A stretch of 64,000 bases of DNA from Polyodon spathula (lineage: Eukaryota > Chordata > Actinopteri > Acipenseriformes > Polyodontidae). Positions 39,782 through 49,713 of the stretch are shown here, piece by piece (the stretch's first letter is position 1; every line of letters starts with the position of its first letter). Location of the stretch: the NCBI RefSeq assembly GCF_017654505.1, contig NC_054538.1, positions 20,069,412-20,133,411 of the forward strand, written 5' to 3'. Made by a program: the position numbers and the translations under genes. The notes under the pieces were generated by a model. The model was not told the DNA's origin and did not search any database. It worked only from the letters and a program-made list of their open reading frames with translations.

Positions 39782-42700
39782 CGCAAATTCCTTTCATAAT
39801 GTTGTTTATATAATATAAATCAAGGTTATTTTATTAACCAATAACCATTGTCCTTTTAAAATATTATGTTATCCTTTTCTAAAAATAGTATATTACATTG
39901 GAATATATTCCAATACAAAGCCTCTGGTGTTTTGTGTAAACAAAACAAACATGATTGTGTACTTATCTGTTAATAAAAATTTAATTAAACCTGTTTTTAA
40001 AGATTAAAATAAAAAATATGAGTGACTTAACTTGTAATCATTTCTGAATCTTTCCCACAACCCAGTTTTAAACTGCAAATTAAGCAATCAATTAGGGCTG
40101 TGATTCTGAAGGTTAACATTGATAACATATAACCTGAGGATCTCTGGTTTAAATCCTATTCCAGACGAAACGCTAAATATTAACAATGAAGCAGGACTTG
40201 ATCACAAGTGTTTTTATACTAAACTTAATATTGCCAATCAATTTGGTCACTCCCAAACACAAATAGCTGTGATTGAGATTTGCTTTCATTTACACAAAGG
40301 CATGCAGTAATACGACAAAAGCAGGGAGTGAATCAAGTCTATCAATGCCCCAGGGGAAAAAAAATTTGCATAACCACACACGGAGCAGTAACAGAATGTG
40401 TCATAAACCTTAGCTTTTTTTTTTTGTTTTGTTTATAATACTTTTTAAAACAGTCTCTTGCAGCAAACACTTGGTGTTGATTAGAATGTGTTTGCTTGAA
40501 CTAATTAATTTTTCTGTTCACTTCATACTGTACCTGCTATTCTCAGTGTTGCGGTCACCTCGGCAGAATTGCCTTTTGGTCCCTTCGCCACACACTTGTA
40601 AACCCCAGTGTTGCGGGTCTTGACTTGGGTGATCTGCAGGGAGCCATTGTTGAACAAAACCACCCTAAAAAACACAAAACAAACAAGCGTGCATTAGAAA
40701 CACTGGTCCTTTGCTGGACTGGACCAAATGTAGAACAAGGGAAATATTTTTAGTAACATCTGACCTTTGTCATTAACTGAACATCAACTTAGGTTTTATT
40801 GCTGTAGACCAGATAAAAAATGTACATGTCTTTGCTACAGCATCTCAAAACTGAGTGATCAGTTAACACTGGGTGTGGCCTCCATTGGTAGACAGCAAAG
40901 TAGACAGCAAATGTAGAACAAGGGAAATATTTTTAGTAACATCTGACCTTTTTCATTAACTGAACATCAACTTAGGTTTTATTGTTGTAGACCAGATAAA
41001 AAATGTACATGTCTTTGCTACAGCATCTCAAAACTGTGAGTGATCAGTTAACACTGGGTGTGGCCTCCATTGGTAGACAGCAAAGTAATCTTATGGCCCC
41101 CCTGTACAGTTTATATACAGAATATGTTATTCTGCAGATCACGCAACGAAATAGCTACAAATTACCAGTAAAACTGTAGTCAAAATACAGCAAGATAAAT
41201 ATATGGTAAGGTAGGTAAATCCATAATTACTATCTGTAACCAAGTTTTACCAAGCACAATTTAACTATAGCTGTTCTTGACAGTTACAATCTGAAAAAAT
41301 AAATTAAAATAGGAAGAGGTTTGCATATTATATATTTAACTGGTTTCCTTGTCTGCTCTCTTGAGTGAAGTTAGCTTTTATAAGACAGTGACCTGTGGTT
41401 TTGAGTGGACTTAAAGCCCCTTTTCACCACGAAGGAGGACTCAAGTCTCCTGTTCTCCAGCTGGATAACTACCAAATAAACTTTCAATAAGGGTTTAACA
41501 GCATAGTTGGACAGTACTTGGACTGACTAAAATGCAGGAGGGATCTCGTTGTCATCAACAAGCACTGCTTCTTCTGACGACAAAAATAAAACAAATTGCA
41601 TGATCACGTTCAGCCAATCTAAAATGCTTAATCCCCCACCCCCACCACCAAACAAAACCAATATTGAACATACTTGGGTGGCCAACTTAAAACCACATAC
41701 TGGTTAGCAGGAATGATCAAAGAACCACAACACATACCAGCAGCAGCTGTCTGAATACACAAGAAAGGGGTTTTCAGCTGCAGTTCCATGTGTTCAAAAT
41801 TACTTGACATTTCAACAGTTGCCAATTATTATTATTTTATTTATTTATTTTTTCCCCAGTTTGACTTTATCGGTTAATAAAATCAGAGTCGAGTGGCGAT
41901 GGGTGGGGGGTGGACTGAAACCCTCACCGCTTCTGTTTTGTGTCACAGGAGACTTGATAGCGTGTGCAGTCAGCCGACCGCTTCTTTTTCACGGAGGACT
42001 ACGCAGCTCTGGGCAGCTTACAGGCAAGCCCGCAGGCGCCACGCCAGTCTACAGGGACTGCTGGTGCACAGTAAGCCGAGGACATCCTGGCCAACCTAAG
42101 CCACCCCCCTCCCCCGCCAGTGACGCTTGGCGAATTGTGCGCCGCCCACTGGGAACTCCTGTCCACGGTCGGCAGTGGAACAGCCTGGACCTGAAAATGC
42201 GACCTTCAGGTGACAGGATGCATCCTGCACTATATGCGGAGCGCCTTTACCAGAAGCGACACTCAGGAGCCCCTTGACATTTCAATAGGTTTAAAACGGG
42301 GCCAATTAAAAAAAAAACACACTTAATAAACCATCCAGCGACTTGTCTGTCTTACTAGTATGTAGTAAGTTGTTGTAAATAACCTACGTTGGCAAGTCTG
42401 TTTAAAATGATTGAAATTGAATTTTCTTTTTATATGTAGCAGGTGAATAGGCATGCCACTATGTACCCATTTATCTTGAATTCCAAACACATATACAACA
42501 GAGCAAACAGAAAAGCTACCAAGCAATAATATTCAACAGAAGCTATCAATCAATTATGTTTCAACAAAAAGACCCAGTGCTATGCATTAGCATAGCCAGT
42601 ACATACTGGTCTCCCAGTAAGCAAGCAACTCGATGCGATTAAGCAGAGATGACTTGATTGGTCCAGTTGATTGCACTGGCATGCTTGAGGTTACTCTATT

Positions 42701-45700
42701 TGACTACGCAGGTATGAATAAAATAAAATAAAAAGAACCAAGGCAGAGTGCTTGCAAACCTTTCAGCAACCCCCTAGGGGGTTCCAACACCCAGTTTAAA
42801 ACCCCCCGCTTTAAGGTATTTAAAACGCCACTTGTTCCAAAGTGTAATGAGGTCTGTCACTAGGCAATTAAAGCACAAGAGGTAGACTACCAGACCCCAT
42901 CTAAAAAGTTAAACAAGCCCTACTGAAACCTGTCTTTCCCGGTCTTGCTGGCACACCAAAAAGCACTCCTGATTAAACAATCCTGCGCGGTAACAGCAGA
43001 GACATTTCCCCTTCACACTCGACCCATTAACCATCCTGACACGTTTCGGGACACTGCCAAAAACTACCTCACATGCACGAAACTCTTTTCCCACTATCAC
43101 CCCCAAAGAAAATACACATTGCTCTTAAATGGAGGGGATATGCAAACAAAATCCAGACTGCTATTATAATAAAATCTGAAAACCTGCCTATTAAAAGTAA
43201 ACCTGTCAAGCTAAAAGACCTTGGTTTCATCTGTGAAAAGCTGTATTTATTACATTATTATTATTAAAACAGCTGAGAGATGGCGGTTTATAGTTTATAA
43301 TAAACATATGTCTATATCAATCTAGCTATCTATGAACACACACACACAAAAGCACAGAGACTGCCCACAGGTCATTTCAGTGATATACCTAAACAAGTTC
43401 CTAAGGGAATTCCAAAACCTAGGACTGGGTGCCAGAGTTTCTAAATCTGTACTGTCCATGACTGCTACGCAGGTGGAACACATTTTTGGCTACACTTTAG
43501 TTCCTTCTACAGATGAGTTTTTGTTGGTGTCTTTTGGGTTTTTACTGCATCAAGGAAGTTGAGGGATGCAAGTCTCCCTTAACTTAAAACAATCTAGCAT
43601 TTGGAATTCCGTTTCCAAGAGTAAATCTGTTTGAATTGCATAACTCGCACACAAGTGTGAGGGTGTGGTTTTTCTGCACAGGGCTCAAGGCTTAGATGTG
43701 CTCACTCACAGCCTGTGTCAAAAGATGATAAATGAGTGAAACACCTTGCCAAGTTAGATTAAGTTATCATAAGTACAATCAGTACAGAATCCTTATCACA
43801 ACTTTGAAAACTGCATTTATTTACACTGATGGATTCTAACCACATGTTAGTTCCTTCGGTCTTAAAAATCAGGTACTTGGGTGGGATAAGGTTATATAAA
43901 GGTGAATAGAAAAGACACATTGACTGAGCAACTGTGGAATCTTTAGACTTGGGGACAGAAATGGAGAAGATTAAACATCTTCCATACCGTGTCTTGTTTG
44001 CAAGAAGTTCACCTTCGAAGAACCACTCTTGCACAGGCGGTGGCTGGGCTGTGAACTGGCAGTGAAGCATGGCCTCCTCGTTCCTGTTCACTACCTGGTC
44101 CTGAGGAATGATCAGTGGCCGAGGGTAACTTTCATCTGGAAGGGAAAAGCACCACCATGCAATTAACATTTATACAGTGCAAGCCTCTCAAGGTTTGGTA
44201 TATAGAAAACCTGAACAAACATTGCTGAAATTACCATGTTCACATTCATTCATATAACTGAACTTATAAATGGCTATGAAAAATATAAGAGTGGTATATC
44301 CAGTAAAGGCGCTCTGCGTGGAGTGCAGGATGCACCCGATAGCCTAGAAATCGCAGGTTCGAATCCAGGCTATGTCGTTGCCGACCGTGACTGGGGGTTC
44401 CTAGGGGGCGGTGCACAATTGGCCGAGTGCCACCCGGGTAGGGAGGGCTTAGGTTAGCAGGGCAATCCACGGTTCAGCACGCACCAGTGACCCCTGTGGC
44501 TAATAGGGCACCTGTGGGTCTGCAGTGGAGTCATTCAGATCTTGTTTCTCAGTAACACAAAAATGAAAGAATATTCGATTACGCTGTTCATCCCCACACC
44601 AATAAACAGTTGAGTGCAAAGCCAGAAGCAAAACGGGGCAAACATCTGAAAAGACTCTGTATTAAGTGTGCCTTTCGGAATCTAGTTCCTTAGTCTTTAA
44701 GAATAAAGTCATAACTAGTTTATAATTAGAGGAAAGTCTTATGGAAAAACGTTAATCTCTGGCAAACTTATGCAGCTGGAACCAGGACGAGCTAGGCAGT
44801 AATATACCTCTATCCCCTCGGTGGCTGATGTTTTAAACATTACTTACTGGAAAAGTGAGCTTCCTTCCAATCCCCATATGGATGGCAATGGAGTAGCTGT
44901 TAACTGGGGGCAGAGCAGATTTAACTAACATTCGCCTTAACCTCCAGTCCTTATATGGCATTAAACAACAAATTATCTTAATGCAAGGGGGGGTACTGAC
45001 AGAGGCTGGGATTAAAAAAGCAAAGTAGATTAGTGAAATAAAAACAAGCAAACAATGTCAGAAAGAATGAAGTTTCTAAAAACAGGGGAGGTGGTGAATG
45101 TCTCTGCAGTACTCCGAGTGTCTGTGGTAAGCTGTAAAGAATGTGGATTAGCACTGCAGCCAGCCATTGTAATTATTTTTTATATTTTGAATTCACTCCC
45201 TAGTTAAAGGGGGGGGGGGGGTAACTAAATTAGGCACTCCTCCTGGTGCGCCTAATCATTAGGCACAATTCCGGTGGAAAGCGGAATACAATATTACCCC
45301 AGGGTTCTGATTGCATAGTGCTACAGCAAAGCAACCCTGAGAACTCTGTCTCACTGCAGTTTAAATAATGCAACGAAGGAAACATGCAATTATATGCCAA
45401 GCAACTTGACTACCTTTTTCTGGATTACTGCTGTACATTTCAGGGTGAAATGTATTCATGCACGTATGGTACAAGGGAGTAAACACACTTTGTTCTGTGA
45501 ACTAAAGCAAGCTCCCATGTCCCTTTCAATACAAAAGGTAAGATAATATGCCTACTGCACTTGAATACCCTATTTTAAAAAGTAATTCAAGATTAAAAAA
45601 AAAATAAAAGAAAGAATGCCTATACACCATTCAATGCACTGAGTAAGGCAAGAAAACACACCTGGCAAACACAACAGACTACTTCCAATATCACCATGAT

Positions 45701-48700
45701 CTCGGCATGTATAAAATTAGTTGTGTAAAATCTGTGCAGTTTTTACACTCCTTTTACTTTCATCTATCTATTTAAAGGTATTCTCTATTCCATTTTACAT
45801 GGGGCAGATGTTCCCTTAATCCTTTCAAATCAGCACTCTTCATGCTGTTGGCTCAAATGAGAACTGAGCACATAAAGCAATAGCTTTCTAATATAACAAA
45901 AGCTTAAAAAAAAAAAAACTGTCAAAGATTTTTAAAGTAATAAAGATAATAGGTAATTGGGTTAACTGAAGTAGAAAGACTGGAGATCTCATACAGTACC
46001 TTGTGTTTTATTTAAATTCCTTCCAGATCGGCAGTACAAACGTATATTTACAGTAGTGTGAAAAAAAAATCTAAAACACAGTATGAGACATTATTACCAG
46101 ACTCTTGTATAACCTGGCAGGTGGAACCTCCATGGAGAATCACTACACACCTATAATGCTGAGTGTAAAGTTGTCGTTGCTGCAGATCTGGCCCACTGCG
46201 TTCTTTGCACAGCAGTAATAAACCCCACTGTCATCAGGACTGGCACTCTTCAGGGTCAACGTCCGCTCCTTGTTGTTGATTTGATGGATTTTATCAGTCA
46301 GCTTTGAGCCATCTTTAAACCACTGGCACGTTGGACTGAAAAACAGAGACAGTATTTTGAGTTTTAGGCTGTAAAAACCAGTCTTTATATTTAATTGGGG
46401 GAGGGGATATTTACACTACATGGGAAATACGAATAAAGTGCTAATATAAAACCAGGAAAAGGTTAAGTTCAGTCAGCCTTACCGTGGGTGCCCGTCTATG
46501 TTGCAGCGCAGTGTGACTGGAGACGAGCTCTGGATTTCAGACACAGTCGGCGGCTCCTTCAGGGTGACAACTCCAGTTTCCAACCCTGCAGAGAAATAAG
46601 ATGAAAAAAAAAAAAGAATCATTGCAGGTTTGCATACAACTTGGGTACATTCAGCACTTCTCCAGATGGGCTTATAGAAAGCCTGTTAACTGTGCTGTTG
46701 TAGTCTAACCCTTCCTGACTTAACTAAAACCAGGATTACACGACAAGAGAGCTTTAGTCAAAATGCAGCAGAACTGTTTAATCTGCTTTGCCAGCCAACA
46801 AAAAAAAACAGGTTGACCTCCAGCTAATGGAGTTGCCGTTCATCAGAAATGTTCATATACGCAGTAATAGAGGGGGTGTCATGGTAAAAACTTGACAATC
46901 CCACAGTTTACTTACATTAGACAGTCACAGCCTACCCTATTACAAATCAATTACAATTTCTGGAAAACAAACTCCCCCCCCCCCCCCCCCCCAACATTTT
47001 TCACATGTTCCTGAAACATTCTACATTCTTACAGTACATGGTAATACTGTTAATGTAAATTTGAGTATTTTGTATTGAAAACATAGCAGTGTGTCAATAC
47101 TTTTGGGTATGTAAGCATATGTAGAATATCGTATGTATATCTAGTCACAATTTTTAATTTTTTTTTTTATTACAATCAGATAAAAATAGCTGGGCAATGA
47201 TGTGCAAATTGGTCAGTTTCCATCTAGAGGACTTTAAACTGAATAAAGGTAGTACTGTATCTATTCACTAGACACTTGTACCACAGTTTATCAGCTCTAA
47301 AAACGGTCTAATAGCAGGGGGTTCCAACCCTGGTCCTGGATAGCCCCTACGCAGAAGGCTTTATAGGTGTCCTTACATCATCAGTAGCTAAAGATCTGGA
47401 ACACCTGTTAACCTTGACTAATTAAGCCAATAATTGGTTCAATTAAGTAACAGAGATTGGTTGAAACTAAACCAGCAAGCACAGTAGCTCTCCAGGACCA
47501 GGGTTGGAGTCCCCTGGTCTAACAGACTAAAATAGACGAGGAGAAACTCTCTCATATACACACACAAACTATATGTAAAACATCCTAAATTTGAGGCTGA
47601 AATTTAATTTTGTGAAAACCCTAAAAACTGAATTACTATAAATTTAAAAGCACACAAGGGACCATTCTCATTAAAAGAAAAAACAAAGTTACTAGCCACA
47701 AATCCGTATCAGTTAATTACTTGTTTGTGAGGATTTCCAGCACGCACAGTTATAAAAAAAAAAAGAGGACTATCAAAACTAATCTGCAAGATTAGACAGA
47801 ACACCACAGCACCTACTGCAGTGGGCAGATTAAATTTATTCCTGGGCAAAGTCTATTCCTTTTTTTTGGACAAATAAAAATCAACCCTCAAATGTACATA
47901 GTACATGATAAAATGGTGGTATACTGCACAAGAGCATGCAAGTGCAGGGCACCAAAAGCTTGGAGAAAAACACCCTCATTTGCTTTTAAGCAGCAATCTC
48001 TTGTTTGTTATGAAAATGGTGCCAATTAGGACTGTCTATAGCTTTCAGGACATTCAGATGAGTTTGCTGAATAAATCAAAAGATCTTTCAGTCCAACTCC
48101 TTTAGCTTGTTGGCATAATATTTAAAGGCGGCATTTACTGGAACAATACTGTTTGTTTATGTTTATTTAAGAAACAGCCTGCATAATTGTAAGTCTAAGT
48201 CAACAGAACACTTACTGCTTTATTATGAACCAAGTGACCCCCCTCCCCCCTCCCTGAGTGAAAGGCACATGCGCTTAACCCTTTCCCTGCTGTGCCAGAG
48301 GAATTCCTAAATGCAGACAAACACATTTTAAATCAGCAAACAGTCTTTGCAGAATGGAGAGTTGTAGGTGGAAAGTCATTGCAGACAGCTATTTGGAAAT
48401 ACTGTACATTAATTCGATGGAAATGCTGCTTTCCGACTATACATCGACCAGTAAAGCCGCTATGCAAACATGAAACTACCAGTTTAGTTAATATGCCATT
48501 TCATATTTATTTAATTATTCTGACCTTTAAGCTTTATCTTCAAAACACAAGAGTAATTTACTGAACATTTATAATACCTTGGGTTGCCAACCAACCAGTG
48601 ACAACAGAAAGAGAATGGATTTGGTTGACTGCCAAACTCAACATAAATCCCCTATATCAGCCAGCTCTGAACTCCAATTCGACAGATCTAACCACAGTGA

Positions 48701-48779
48701 ACTTTCTGTGAACTAGAATCAGCTGTATTGTAAAAGTCAATATTAAAAACATGAACTGGCCTGTTAATCAGAGAGAGCA

Positions 48780-48872
<93 letters not shown>

Positions 48873-49639
48873 TGTGTGTGTGCATATATACACACACACG
48901 GTCTATACAAAGTCTACACTCCCTTTCAAAATTTTCACCTTTTGTTGCCCTATAGCCTGGAATTAAAAATAGTTTTTTTTTTTTTTTTTCATTTATCTAC
49001 GCATCCTACCCTGAAATAGCTTGGTTGGATAAGTGTCCACCCCTTGTAATAACAATCTTAAATTAGTTCAGGTGTTGTAGTGATTCACATGATTTCAGGA
49101 TAAATTCAGCAATTCCTGTAGGTTCCCTCTGCTGGGTAGTGCATTTCAAAGCAAAGACTCAATCATGAGCACCAAGGCACTTTCAAAAGAACTCTGGGAC
49201 AAAGTTGTTGAAAGTCTCAGATCAGGTGATGGGTATAAAAAAAAAATATCAAAAGGCCTTGAATATCCCTTGCAGCACAGTCAAGATTGCTGTCCATCAA
49301 CGTTCCCCAAGGAACTTGACAGAGCTTGAACAGTTTTATAAAGTTTTGGTCAAATATTGCCAAATCTAGGTGTGCAAATGTTGGTAGAGACCTATCCCAA
49401 CAGACTCACAGCTGTAATTGCTGCCAAAGGCGCTTCCACCAAGTATTAACTCAGGAGACTTATCCAATTACAATTTCAGTTTTGTATTTTTAATATATAA
49501 TTTTTTTCTCATAAAAGTGTGGAGTATGGTGTGTAGATAAGTGGAAAAAAAAAATTCATTTAAATGCATGAAACTGTGAGGCACTGACAAACAAAATGTG
49601 AACAAAGTTCAAGGGGGTGTAGACTTTCTATAGGCCTGT

Positions 49640-49713
<74 letters not shown>

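Noticed and set aside
41804..42277. 157-codon frame on plus as a gene
   Set aside because: It runs antisense through a GC-rich SINE copy, has no domain, and its translation is not protein-like.
44304..44376. A tRNA gene suggested by GGTTCGAATCC
   Set aside because: No cloverleaf with a matching acceptor stem was found, and the sequence continues into a body shared with two other copies, so it is a tRNA-derived SINE.
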